Shown in pieces: positions 8,301 to 15,341 of a stretch of DNA of 35,366 nt (position 1 is the stretch's first letter; the number at the start of each line of letters is the position of its first letter). The position numbers and the translations under genes were made by a program. The DNA lies in contig JBBRTW010000013.1 of assembly GCA_038244055.1 (NCBI GenBank), positions 1-35,366 on the forward strand, given 5' to 3'. The DNA is from DASPKW01 sp038244055. Lineage in GTDB: Bacteria; Planctomycetota; Phycisphaerae; Tepidisphaerales; Tepidisphaeraceae. The notes beneath the pieces are model-generated. The model did not search any database. It was not told the origin of the DNA and saw only the letters and a program-made list of their open reading frames with translations.

Positions 8301-8401
8301 CCGAGAGTTGCGCCAAGCTGGGCGATCTCTTTACGAACCGCTTCGCCGGCCCGGTCGACTCCCCCATCCGTCCTAGTGCGCACATCAATCCTGTAGATCA
8401 T
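5357..8401 (-). CDS. purL: Phosphoribosylformylglycinamidine synthase, PurS-PurS-PurL fusion
   Basis: A 1014-residue protein of purine synthesis that converts FGAR to FGAM with ATP and ammonia from glutamine. Residues 1-80 and 83-155 are two PurS-like modules (YRIDVRTRTDGGVDRAGEAV; IEVHLKPGVMDPVASSTEMA). The linker follows with LETLAQTWSEHCVHKTLK (about 217-234), and then the two AIRS-type halves with VETHNHPSAIEPYGGAATGA (about 331-350), CGAGGLSSAVGEMG, and HDVSDGGIAVAAAEM near the end. There is no PurQ glutaminase domain, so a separate PurQ must supply ammonia. Two stretches, about residues 268-306 and 386-404, are low-complexity repeats translated in frame (NSQLATHNS; NPQSAIRNPQS) inside otherwise conserved sequence. 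The gene is complete and probably functional because conserved motifs continue on both sides. Confidence 0.95.
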   Translation of the reverse strand: MIYRIDVRTRTDGGVDRAGEAVRKEIAQLGATLGPISTWRIFLIQTDAPRAQVARVAEELLADPVVEEAILLDGQAGHSANGKPRIEVHLKPGVMDPVASSTEMAIRDMGLPAAQVRTGRAFVIDGQVDRPALERIATRILANPVIESVHFEAFIPKDFAAGHQYQLKLRHVPIRELSDEQLTKLSREGHLFLSLAEMKAIQTYYREQKREPTDIELETLAQTWSEHCVHKTLKSAVEVEVRDASGKTIGSRRYGNLIKETIFDSTMELQKREVRSEKREGEDSTRNSQLATHNSSGNSQPATRDSFCLSVFADNAGVVVFDEVDAVCFKVETHNHPSAIEPYGGAATGAGGVIRDILGTGLAARPVANTDVFCVAHPDHWTIGDTSTSFNPQSAIRNPQSSPLPKGVIHPKRVLQQVVAGVRDYGNRMGIPTLNGAVYFDDRYLGNPLVFCGCVGLIPRDKIEKQSGAGDAVVVMGGRTGRDGIHGATFSSAELTDTHADEFSHAVQIGNAITEKKVADVILQARDLGLFSAVTDCGAGGLSSAVGEMGEKIGARVELDKVPLKYQGLRYDEIWISEAQERMVLAVPQAKVAQLLKLAESEDVEATVIGTFGTKDAELVLSYEGTEVGRMSMRFMHKGIPMPTRKAVVVDQAMGGGTGVPLVKGGSAPHVISVLGDRPAKISNPQAFKDSLLRALAHPNVASKHWIIRQYDHEVQGGSVIKPLVGPEQIGPSDASVLRPKLGTSKGVALGCGMAPHVLDPYEMAIWSIDEAVRNVVAVGADLTKTAILDNFCWPSVDDEITMGTLVRACEACRDAALAYGIPFISGKDSLHNQFTNQETGKVLRIPNTLLISAMAVIEDVRKCVTMDLKGRTHRVVMISAKRPGELANLAATHSAVSRVIRGGGVVACHDVSDGGIAVAAAEMCIASGLGLIVGAELFATDAAFAEGPGRYLVELGDTLTSEQLAAELGSVAEVTEIGLVQHFKKLTLTTARERVMEIGIEEMTAAWRGTLDW
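7190..7246. repeat. Heptamer array GCGGATT inserted in purL
   Basis: About four tandem copies of GCGGATT (7-bp period, roughly 7200-7231) lie in the purL frame. On the coding strand they read AATCCGC and encode NPQSAIRNPQS. Since 21 is divisible by 3, three heptamers preserve the frame. Family alignments of PurL would have no sequence here. Confidence 0.85.
7484..7600. repeat. Heptamer arrays GAGTTGC and CTTCTCG inserted in purL
   Basis: Two adjoining 7-bp arrays within purL: GAGTTGC units at about 7497-7510 and 7523-7551, and CTCGCTT units at about 7557-7594. On the coding strand they yield KREVRSEKREGEDS followed by TRNSQLATHNS, residues about 271-305. The arrays are kept in frame in an essential enzyme. 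Confidence 0.85.
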
Positions 8402-8746
8402 GGCCGGATTCTATAGATCGGGCGATGAGTGTAAAAGGCGGATGGCCTAACCGCCCCGGATTGACCTTTGTCGCCCAATGAACCGTTGCCCCAATGCATC
8501 ATCCCGCACAATCGCCACCTTTGAGGTAAGTCCTTAACAGGATGCGAATTAGCTCAGTCCGATAATCCGCACCGGCCTTGGGGTGGTTTGACTGCATTTT
8601 CGGAGAGGGATAAAAGGAAGAACTGATATAGATCGGCCCGCTCAGGCTGCAGGCTTGAATTTTGGCTGGCCGATCTTGGCTCTTCGTGTAGTCTCCACGC
8701 ACCAGAAGTCGGGATTTCCGCAAGCAGGACGCCAAAGGAAATCTGA
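8402..8746. other. Intergenic region with one inverted repeat
   Basis: 345 bp between the divergent purL and 3D-domain genes. The only clear structure is a 9-bp inverted repeat AGATCGGCC (8630-8638) / GGCCGATCT (8668-8676) with a 29-nt loop. Promoters for both genes must lie here, but I see no convincing -35/-10 pair. Confidence 0.4.
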
Positions 8747-9295
8747 ATGATGACAGCCCAATCCAACCCGCTCGTGCGTTTTCTCTCCCACGCCCTCAAA
8801 GGCGCTGGCCTTGCCTCGCTGATCCTCTTCATCGGCGCCGCAAAAGTGCCCGCGAAGAAGGCCGCCACTTCCGCCAAGCCCGCGATCACCACCGCACTGC
8901 GGATTTTCCCACCCGCCGCCATCGATACCGAGCTTCTCCGCCCGGCCAAGCTCACCGCCTACGCCAACCGCCCGGCCTCCATCGAACAGCGCCGCACGCT
9001 CCGCATGGAAGTGACCGCCTACTGCCCCTGCAAAAAATGCTGCGGGCCAGAAGCCCAGGGCATCACCGCCAGCGGCGAAACCATCGCCTACAACGGCGGC
9101 AAGTTCGTCGCCGCCGATACCGATATGCTTCCCTTCGGCACTCGCCTGGTGATTCCCGGATACGATGTGAAGGAAGTGGAAGTGATCGATCGCGGCGGGG
9201 CGATCAAAGGTAGGAAGCTGGATGTCTTCTTTCCGACACACGATCAGGCTCTGGAATGGGGACGGCGGTGGGTGGATGTGACGATTGTTGAGTAG
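8747..9295 (+). CDS. Secreted 3D (Asp-Asp-Asp) domain protein
   Basis: 182 residues (tandem ATGs at 8747 and 8750; AAAGGA about 7 nt upstream). An N-terminal membrane/signal segment (GAGLASLILFIGAAKVPA) is followed by a variable linker and the 3D domain from about residue 85: MEVTAYCPCKKCCG, GITASGETIAY, VAADTDMLPFGTRLVIPGY, VEVIDRGGAIKGRKLDVFF. The three conserved Asp residues that name the domain (ADTD, IDRG, LDVFF) are present. This double-psi beta-barrel occurs in MltA-like lytic transglycosylases and in Rpf-type cell-wall enzymes. The Cys pairs CPCKKCC may bind metal or form disulfides. A role in peptidoglycan-related remodelling is probable, but planctomycete variants are untested. Confidence 0.85.
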   Translation: MMTAQSNPLVRFLSHALKGAGLASLILFIGAAKVPAKKAATSAKPAITTALRIFPPAAIDTELLRPAKLTAYANRPASIEQRRTLRMEVTAYCPCKKCCGPEAQGITASGETIAYNGGKFVAADTDMLPFGTRLVIPGYDVKEVEVIDRGGAIKGRKLDVFFPTHDQALEWGRRWVDVTIVE

Positions 9296-9309
9296 TCGAT
9301 AGGCGAGGG

Positions 9310-10359
9310 TTAATCGCGCTCGAAATAGTCGCGCACCATATCCCGATACGCATCGGGGACCTGTCCAACCCTTACCGCCAGCCGGGCGGCCGCTCGATCT
9401 TCAGACCATCCACTCGTCCGCCAGGGTGGCGCGGGATGTCGAATGCCGGTTGACCCCGCCGTATTGCCGCCGTCGCCCGTCGAGCCGGAGGTCGCAGCGC
9501 CCGTGCCGCCGCCGGCCGTTTTCGTCGAAGCGCCGCCAGTCGTTCCCCCGCCAGCCGCCGGCGTTGTTCCACCGCCCGAACCCGTCGCATCCGTCTTGCC
9601 GCCGCCCGCGCCCGTGCCGGCCTGCGCCGAGCCTCCTGTTGCTTGGGTTGATTGCCCGCCCGTCGCTGTTTCGGTGCCCTGGTCGGCCGCGGCCGTGCCT
9701 GATTTGAGCGGGTCATTGTCATCGCCGCCCGTTCCCGGGCGGACCCGCCGCATATCGACGCCCGCCGCGATGCGCGTCTCATTTCCTTTATTAGCCCCCT
9801 GCTGGTCTTCGATATCGATCCACGATTTCGGCCCGGTCGCGGCAACCGATGCCTGCGAGCGGGCCGGATCGTGGCCGAGCATCGCCATCGCGCCGACCAG
9901 CGCCATCGCCAGCCCGATTCCGCCCCAGCTCCGCGCGCCCAGGCGATTCAGGATGATGGCCGTCGGGCTTGTCGCGGCGGCGTAAGCATCGGCCGTCACC
10001 AGAAGGGCATTGCGAAACCCCGCATCCGCATCACTCGAATCCCCCATCTTTCGCAAGATCAGCGCCGTCGTCAGCAACTCCGCCAGCCGCAACTGCCGAT
10101 CCGCCGCAATGGCCGCGGTGAGCTTCGTCGGCCGGGAGAAGATCGCCCAGACCACCCCGCAAATCGCCGACAATGCCAGAGCCGCCGCGCCCATCTGCCC
10201 GCCCGGCCGTCCCCGCCAGTAGGCCACGCCCATCAGCACCAGGGCCACCGCGCACCCCGCCAGCACGCACATTCCCAGGCGCTCCAGCCCGCGCAGCACC
10301 ACCAATCGCCGATGCACGGCGGACAGAAATCGATCGAGATGCGCAGTCGAAGACTTCAT
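9310..10359 (-). CDS. Membrane protein with Gly/Thr-rich linker, Bat-operon type
   Basis: 349 residues. Two membrane helices near residues 28-47 and 57-73 (VLAGCAVALVLMGVAYW; AALALSAICGVVWAIF), then the helix DRQLRLAELLTTALILRK, a third membrane helix (IGLAMALVGAMAML) and a long Gly/Thr/Ala-rich disordered stretch (about 205-310). The C-terminus ends in VPDAYRDMVRDYFERD. This arrangement is seen in planctomycete proteins encoded with MoxR ATPase, DUF58 and BatA/BatB-like genes, where the tail motif is conserved. Here those partners are absent from both sides. It converges with the 3D gene (15-bp gap). The exact function is unknown. Confidence 0.65.
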   Translation of the reverse strand: MKSSTAHLDRFLSAVHRRLVVLRGLERLGMCVLAGCAVALVLMGVAYWRGRPGGQMGAAALALSAICGVVWAIFSRPTKLTAAIAADRQLRLAELLTTALILRKMGDSSDADAGFRNALLVTADAYAAATSPTAIILNRLGARSWGGIGLAMALVGAMAMLGHDPARSQASVAATGPKSWIDIEDQQGANKGNETRIAAGVDMRRVRPGTGGDDNDPLKSGTAAADQGTETATGGQSTQATGGSAQAGTGAGGGKTDATGSGGGTTPAAGGGTTGGASTKTAGGGTGAATSGSTGDGGNTAGSTGIRHPAPPWRTSGWSEDRAAARLAVRVGQVPDAYRDMVRDYFERD

Positions 10360-10476
10360 CGATTCACAATCCCCTACCGCAAAGCCCGCGCCGGGTTGCT
10401 GGAGGTGGTTTTCGGCATCATCGGCCGGCCTTTATTCGAATGTTGACCAATCATTGACCGATGGGCGATCAGAAAA

Positions 10477-12330
10477 TCACCATGCTCCTCCCGCCATGAT
10501 ACGCCCCGGAGTCACCTTGAGTTTGAAGAGTTTCCAGCGCGGATGCACCGATTTGCCCAGGTCCACGCGCTCGATGGAGAGAATCAGCATTCCCGGATAG
10601 ATCGCATCGAAAGTCTCGCGCGTCGGAGCGGCGAGGTTATGCGGGTCATCGGTAAGGTGATAGAGGGTGGAAGCGCGGGGGTCGAAGGCAAGTGTCAGCG
10701 GCAGATAGAGCGAAGCCTCGGCCGGCAGACGCTCGGAGGAGACAGTTGAATCGGGATTGTTTTGCAGGAGTTTCAGCAGTGCCTCGGCGGCCGGTCGCGG
10801 GGAACGTGCATTTTCGAGGGGCGTGCGATTGAAGTTGAGGAAAATCACGACCGACAAGATGAACGCGGATGCGGTCATTAACATCCACGCGCCCGGGCGG
10901 CGTCGGTTCAGCATTCGCAGTGAACCCGTCGCCAAAGCAAGCGGCGCGGCGGCCACGATGCCCATCATGAGCGGCAGGCCGGCCGACTGAAGCAGAAACG
11001 GGATCGCGATCGCGAACCCGACGGCAATCAATGACTGTCCGGCCAGCAGAAAGACCGCGAAAGACTGGGGTCCAAAGCGGCGCGCGCCCGCGATCAAGGC
11101 GACCATCGCTTGCGCGACCATTAAAGCAAGCGCCGGCATGGCGGGGAGCAAATACGCCGCCTTTTTCAGATGGACACAGGAGAAGAAGATCACGACCACA
11201 ACATACCAGGCCAAGGGGAAGGATGAAGGATGAAGGATGAAGGATGAAGGTCGCTTGCGATGCCGCACAAATGGCAGGATCAGGCCGACGATCCACAGAG
11301 GCGTCCAGGGCAGGGAGAGTTGAAAGAGCAAGGGCAGGTAGAAGAACCATGGCCGGGCGTTTTCCAGGTTGTCGCCGGTCATTTCGCCGACCGATTCGTA
11401 TTTCCACATTTCGCTGGCGTTGGGCACGTGCTTCAGCACATACATCGGCCACGGCAGAGCAATCGCGGCCGCCAGCGCCAACCCCATCAAATGCCCCCAC
11501 CACGGCCCGGGCAAGCGCCGGCGTAACGTGAAATGAAACAGGACGATCGGAATCAGCAGATGCACGAACAGCGGCGGGCCTTTGGCGAGCAGGCCGAGCG
11601 CCATCGACACATAGGCCAGCAAAAGGAACAACGCGCTTCCCTTCCCCTCTTCATGTTTCATGTCTTCATGTTTCACGCCGCCCGGATCGCGCGCGGCCGC
11701 TTCCGGTTTGGCCGCACGCCCCCACGATTTCCCGCTCGCTTTCATCCACCCCCAAATCGTCGCCAGCGAGAAAAAAGCCAGATACGGGTCGGCCATCGAC
11801 TTACGAAATTCATCGGGAATGAAATAGGCCGACATCCAGACCAGCGCCGCCGGTAGCGCCGCACGTCGGCCGATGGCGAGACGCGCCATATCTGCGATGA
11901 GCAAGGTCGCCAGCGCGCCGAGAATGGCGGGAATCAGACGCGAAAGACCTTCGCTCCAGCCACCATTAAGTTTGAACAATGCCGCGCAGCACCAGTACGG
12001 AAGGGGCGGCTTTTGCAGGCGAATTTGATCGTTCAGCACCGGCACCAGCCAGGGATTGACGCTCAACCGCTCGGCCGATGGGTCAGGCTCCAGTCGCAGC
12101 GCCCCATCGGCGCGGCGAACGATGGCCACGCGGGGCACCAGGGAGGGTTTGGCATTCCAGGGCCAGCCCGCCTCGGACATTTCCCGGGCGGTCTGGATGA
12201 CCCGCGCCTCGTGGCTGATCACGATATCGCGCTTCCCCAGAAACGGCAGAAACGCGGCCGCCGCCAGAACCACGATCAGAATTTTCCCGCGCGATGGATG
12301 CACACTCCCGATGATACACGAACTCCACAT
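10477..12330 (-). CDS. ArnT/PMT-type polyprenyl-phosphate glycosyltransferase
   Basis: A 617-residue polytopic membrane protein. The first periplasmic loop has ISHEARVIQTAREMSEAGW, matching the acidic catalytic loop of PMT/ArnT enzymes, followed by WLVPVLNDQIRLQKPPLPYW, which corresponds to the family pattern W-x-V/I-P-x-L-N-x-x-x-x-x-x-K-P-P-L-x-Y-W. About ten hydrophobic helices follow and a soluble C-terminal part. Enzymes of this class (GT39/GT83) move a sugar from an undecaprenyl-phosphate carrier to lipid A or protein outside the inner membrane. About 30 extra residues sit between the two loop motifs. Two short segments, KHEDMKHEEGKG and SSFILHPSSF, are translated 7-bp repeats. The start is 3 bp after the stop of the FG-GAP/RTX gene, so the two are probably cotranscribed and that protein could be a substrate. 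Confidence 0.85.
   Translation of the reverse strand: MWSSCIIGSVHPSRGKILIVVLAAAAFLPFLGKRDIVISHEARVIQTAREMSEAGWPWNAKPSLVPRVAIVRRADGALRLEPDPSAERLSVNPWLVPVLNDQIRLQKPPLPYWCCAALFKLNGGWSEGLSRLIPAILGALATLLIADMARLAIGRRAALPAALVWMSAYFIPDEFRKSMADPYLAFFSLATIWGWMKASGKSWGRAAKPEAAARDPGGVKHEDMKHEEGKGSALFLLLAYVSMALGLLAKGPPLFVHLLIPIVLFHFTLRRRLPGPWWGHLMGLALAAAIALPWPMYVLKHVPNASEMWKYESVGEMTGDNLENARPWFFYLPLLFQLSLPWTPLWIVGLILPFVRHRKRPSSFILHPSSFPLAWYVVVVIFFSCVHLKKAAYLLPAMPALALMVAQAMVALIAGARRFGPQSFAVFLLAGQSLIAVGFAIAIPFLLQSAGLPLMMGIVAAAPLALATGSLRMLNRRRPGAWMLMTASAFILSVVIFLNFNRTPLENARSPRPAAEALLKLLQNNPDSTVSSERLPAEASLYLPLTLAFDPRASTLYHLTDDPHNLAAPTRETFDAIYPGMLILSIERVDLGKSVHPRWKLFKLKVTPGRIMAGGAW
11217..11250. repeat. Heptamer array GGATGAA in glycosyltransferase gene
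   Basis: Four tandem copies of AGGATGA/GGATGAA with exact 7-bp period. The coding strand gives SSFILHPSSF in a loop between membrane helices. A related motif (CTTCATC) recurs at 14153-14195. Confidence 0.85.
11646..11680. repeat. Heptamer-like array TTCATGT in glycosyltransferase gene
   Basis: TTCATGT units (CTTCATGTTTCATGTCTTCATG) with a 7/8-bp step encode KHEDMKHEEGK in a cytoplasmic-type loop, with no frame break. The loop context suggests that such insertions are tolerated only where the protein is flexible. Confidence 0.75.
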
Positions 12331-12333
12331 TCT

Positions 12334-13953
12334 TCAACTCACCGCCCGATCGCCCCCGGAGAAATCCAGCCACTCCGATTTGAAGTCCGACTTGTGAAAA
12401 GTGTCATTCCCCGCGTTCCCATAGATCGAATCGAGCGACCCCGCCCCGCCGAACAGGTCGTCATCGTTTTTGCCCCCCTGCAGGACATCGTTGCCCGCGC
12501 CGCCCATCAGAACGTCATTGCCGTTATCCCCCTGGAGCGTATCGTTCCCGCTTCCACCGGTCACGGTATCGTTGCCAGCGCCGGCGGAAACGTAAACCGC
12601 GGCGAAAATGGATGGGTCGATGGTGATCTTGTCATCGCCGATCCCGGCGGTCACTTCGATCCGGCGGACGCGCGAGGCGCGGGAGGTATAGGCTACTCCA
12701 TTGCGCATGGTCACCATCTGCGCTCCCGAGAGCGTGACCGAGATCACATCCGCCCGCCGCGAGCCGGTGATGACCAGTGTGCGGTCCGGCCGCGCGTACA
12801 CCAGCGGCGCGACCGCCAGGGAGATCGTCTTCCCATCCGCCGCCACCAGGTCCGCGCGGCCATCGCCATTAAAATCCCCGCTGATTCCGGGCATCGCCGT
12901 CGTCAGATCATTCACGGCCGAAAACGCCCCCGCGCCATTCCCGAGATAAAACCCCGACCCGGCCGCATCGTGGATGGTCACCAGGTCGAGCGCGCCATCG
13001 CCATTGAAATCCCCCACGCTCACGGCGCCGCCTTTGGCGGCCGTCGAAATATCCTGCACCGCACCGAAAGTTCCATCGGGATTGCCCAGCGCGTAGGAAA
13101 TCGTCCGCGAGCCCGATTTCCACACCAGATCGGCGAATGCATCGGCATTCAGCTTCACAGCGCTCAGGCTGCCGAAACTCGGCTTGATGATCGCCGTTGG
13201 AAACGAGAACGTCCCATCGCCGTTGGAGGAGAGAATCTTCACCTGATCCACCAGCCCCACCGCGAGGTCGGTCTTGCCATCGTCGTTAAAATCCGCCGCC
13301 GCGAGAGAGGGCAGCGCCGTCCCCGCGATATGCGTCAGCACCGACGCGGAAAATCCCGATTTGCCCAGGTTCAGCAGCACCGCCACCTCCGACTGCACGA
13401 TCGGCTGATGAAACTGATCGGTGCCCGACTGCAAAAACCCCGAGGCCGCGATATCCAGCCGGCCATCGTTATTCACATCCGCCGCCACGATCTCACCGGG
13501 GCCCAGCGAATTAGCCGGGTAAAACGCCGCCGCCTTGAACGCCCCCGTGCCGGTCCCGCTGAAAAAGAGCACGTTTTGCCCCGCATTGACCGCCAGATCG
13601 ACAAAATGATCCCCATTGAAATCGGCCGCCACCATCGAAAACGGCTGATCCTTCAAGGTAATCACCTGGGGACTCAGAGCGAAGCCCCCGCCCCCCGTCC
13701 CCAGCAGCACCTGCATCGCGCCATTGAAAACGTTGTGCGGGACACCATGCGTGTCATAGATGGTCTGCGCCGTCCCACCCGCCACGACGAGATCAAGCTT
13801 AAGGTCATTATTAAAATCCCCCGCCGCCACCGCCACGGGGGTCTGACCGATGCCAGGGAGACCGGCCGGGGCGGCGAACAATCCGAACGGAATCGCCGTC
13901 AGCAGCCGGCGGTCTTCGAGCATTTCCAACTGTGGTCTGCGTTTCAACGACAT
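12334..13953 (-). CDS. Secreted FG-GAP/VCBS repeat protein with RTX calcium-binding tail
   Basis: 539 residues, starting at MSLKRRPQLEMLEDRRLLTA. The LEDRRLLTA motif is the N-terminal signature of many exported planctomycete proteins. At least seven FG-GAP-like repeats follow with Ca2+ loops of the form DFNxDGxxD: AGDFNNDLKLD, AADFNGDHFVD, AADVNNDGRLD, AADFNDDGKTD, GDFNGDGALD, GDFNGDGRAD. Near the C-terminus are RTX nonapeptides (GGSGNDTLQGDNGNDVLMGG, GGAGNDVLQGG), which fold as a Ca2+-bound beta-roll. The protein is likely extracellular or surface-bound and folds on contact with calcium. A frame extension upstream to 14106 only translates a repeat and is rejected. GGAG about 10 nt before the ATG supports the start. 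The glycosyltransferase gene follows 3 bp downstream. Confidence 0.85.
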   Translation of the reverse strand: MSLKRRPQLEMLEDRRLLTAIPFGLFAAPAGLPGIGQTPVAVAAGDFNNDLKLDLVVAGGTAQTIYDTHGVPHNVFNGAMQVLLGTGGGGFALSPQVITLKDQPFSMVAADFNGDHFVDLAVNAGQNVLFFSGTGTGAFKAAAFYPANSLGPGEIVAADVNNDGRLDIAASGFLQSGTDQFHQPIVQSEVAVLLNLGKSGFSASVLTHIAGTALPSLAAADFNDDGKTDLAVGLVDQVKILSSNGDGTFSFPTAIIKPSFGSLSAVKLNADAFADLVWKSGSRTISYALGNPDGTFGAVQDISTAAKGGAVSVGDFNGDGALDLVTIHDAAGSGFYLGNGAGAFSAVNDLTTAMPGISGDFNGDGRADLVAADGKTISLAVAPLVYARPDRTLVITGSRRADVISVTLSGAQMVTMRNGVAYTSRASRVRRIEVTAGIGDDKITIDPSIFAAVYVSAGAGNDTVTGGSGNDTLQGDNGNDVLMGGAGNDVLQGGKNDDDLFGGAGSLDSIYGNAGNDTFHKSDFKSEWLDFSGGDRAVS

Positions 13954-13984
13954 CAGCAACAAACTCCAACTGCGAATGGCCTGC

Positions 13985-14045
13985 GTGGGTGGCGACCGTG
14001 GGTGGCATGCGTGGGTGGCATGGGTAAGACTCTCAGGTCTTACCC
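13985..14045. repeat. GTGGGTGGC repeats with 9-bp hairpin
   Basis: Three direct copies of GTGGGTGGC, 13 bp apart (13985, 13998, 14011), run into the perfect stem GGGTAAGAC / GTCTTACCC with a 6-nt loop (14022-14045). It lies in the leader of the FG-GAP/RTX gene, 32 bp or more before its start. The layout (direct repeats then palindrome) matches that at 4768-4868. Confidence 0.75.
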
Positions 14046-14149
14046 GTGGGGCCCCATCGCGAACAAAAACATTCAACCCCAAAGACGCCCTCGACGCCAG
14101 CGCCATTCCACCAATGAATCACCCGAATCACCCATTGGCCACCCCTCCA

Positions 14150-14200
14150 TTTCATCCTTCTGCCTTCTGCCTTCATCCTTCCGCCTTCCACCATCATCTT
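14150..14200. repeat. Heptamer array CTTCTGC/CTTCATC
   Basis: TTCATCC, TTCTGCC, TTCTGCC, TTCATCC, TTCCGCC follow each other with a 7-bp period between the divergent FG-GAP and small secreted-protein genes. With the element at 13985-14045 it fills most of this 309-bp gap; nothing else was seen. Confidence 0.8.
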
Positions 14201-14262
14201 CCCCCCCTCGCCCCGCCCGGATACAGTTTCAATAACACCCCGGCCCGACCCACGGAGTTCCC

Positions 14263-14925
14263 ATGTTCGCCCGCATCATCATCCCCTGCATCCTTGTCCT
14301 GATCCCCCTGACCACCGCCGCCCGTGCGGATGAGGCCAAGCCTGACGTCTCCGGCCCCAGGGCCGCCATAAAAGCCCTCTTCGAGGCCATTGAAGCCGCC
14401 GATTCCGCAGCCGTCCGCGCCCAGTTCCAGGCGACCACGCCCCAGGAAATCGCCCTGGCCGACGCATACGCCGAACAGATCGCCGCCGCCAAAGCCTTCG
14501 GGGACATCGCCAAAACCAAGTATGGCGTTAATGGCGACTCGCTCACTAAAGGCACCCCCATGCGCGATTCCATCGCCAAGCTCGAACAAGCGGAAATTCT
14601 GGTCACTGGCGATCAGGCGACAGTAAAAATGCCCGGCCAGGCGCGATCGCTGCGGCTGGCGAAAGTCGATGGGCGCTGGCGGGTTGTTTTGTCGGACTAT
14701 GCCGGCGCGACGCCGGAAAACATCGCGTCGCAAACGGCGGTTCTCAAGGAAATGGGCGAGGTGTTTCGCAGCGTCGCCGCCGATATCTCGGCCGACAAAT
14801 TCGCCTCCACCCCCGATGCCCAGCGCGCCCTTCAGCAAAAATTGCAGGCCGTCATCTTCAATTCCCTCCAGAAGAATCCCCCGACCAGCCGGCCCGCCAC
14901 AACTCAGAGCATTCCGAAAAAATGA
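14263..14925 (+). CDS. Secreted hypothetical protein, NTF2-like
   Basis: 220 residues; GGAG 6 nt before the ATG. Signal peptide FARIIIPCILVLIPLTTAARA, cleaved near ARA-DE. Residues about 30-125 begin with a helix PRAAIKALFEAIEAADSAAV and end in strands AEILVTGDQATVKMPGQ and LRLAKVDGRWRVVLSDY. This helix-then-curved-sheet order, with the final W-x-V, resembles small NTF2/SnoaL-like domains used for binding. The tail PPTSRPATTQ is typical of exported proteins in Phycisphaerae. No catalytic residues are evident. The function is unknown. Confidence 0.7.
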   Translation: MFARIIIPCILVLIPLTTAARADEAKPDVSGPRAAIKALFEAIEAADSAAVRAQFQATTPQEIALADAYAEQIAAAKAFGDIAKTKYGVNGDSLTKGTPMRDSIAKLEQAEILVTGDQATVKMPGQARSLRLAKVDGRWRVVLSDYAGATPENIASQTAVLKEMGEVFRSVAADISADKFASTPDAQRALQQKLQAVIFNSLQKNPPTSRPATTQSIPKK

Positions 14926-14941
14926 GGCACTGCTCCCGGCC

Positions 14942-15259
14942 TCAGCAGAACTCAGCCCCGACCTCGTATTTTCCGTTCTCCGTTTTCCGGCAGGAGACGA
15001 TGCGGATCTCCGAAATCAGCCGCTGGTCGCCGACGCCGATTTCCATCGCGTGGAATGCGCCGGTGGCCAGGGGAGTGGAAAGTTCGAAGGCCACGCCATG
15101 CCGCGAGAGGTTGATCGCGATCACTTCGATTTTTGCATCCAGGCTCGTCGCCGTCGGGCTGCAGATCCATGCTTCGGCCACATGCGGTTTGCGGACGCTG
15201 CGGCGGCGATTCATATTCTGAGCCTTGTCGGCCGGCGCGGCGGGGGATTGGGTCTTCAT
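14942..15259 (-). CDS. PilZ-domain protein, probable c-di-GMP receptor
   Basis: 105 residues forming little more than one PilZ domain. The c-di-GMP motif R-x-x-x-R appears in NRRRSVRKP (about 17-25), and the second motif D/N-x-S-x-x-G as NLSRHGVAFE (about 50-59). Strands IEVIAINLS, AFHAMEIGVG and YEVGAEF complete the barrel. It would link c-di-GMP levels to an unknown partner. It stands alone and converges with the secreted-protein gene. The start at 15259 places the RxxxR motif near the N-terminus as usual. Confidence 0.8.
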   Translation of the reverse strand: MKTQSPAAPADKAQNMNRRRSVRKPHVAEAWICSPTATSLDAKIEVIAINLSRHGVAFELSTPLATGAFHAMEIGVGDQRLISEIRIVSCRKTENGKYEVGAEFC

Positions 15260-15341
15260 GGGAATATTATCGGCGTCTATCGGAGCCCAGTTGAGATGAC
15301 CGGCGATATCCAGTTGCGATCGTGTGCGATATCATCCCTCC

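Noticed and set aside
8530..8600. tRNA-like AATTAGCTCAGT
   Set aside because: Only the D-arm-like string is present; no anticodon or T-arm can be folded around it.
12013..14235. A 740-residue plus-strand open frame
   Set aside because: It lies antisense to the glycosyltransferase and FG-GAP/RTX genes, is full of Arg/His/Pro/Gln, and shows no domain. It is a by-product of high-GC codon bias.
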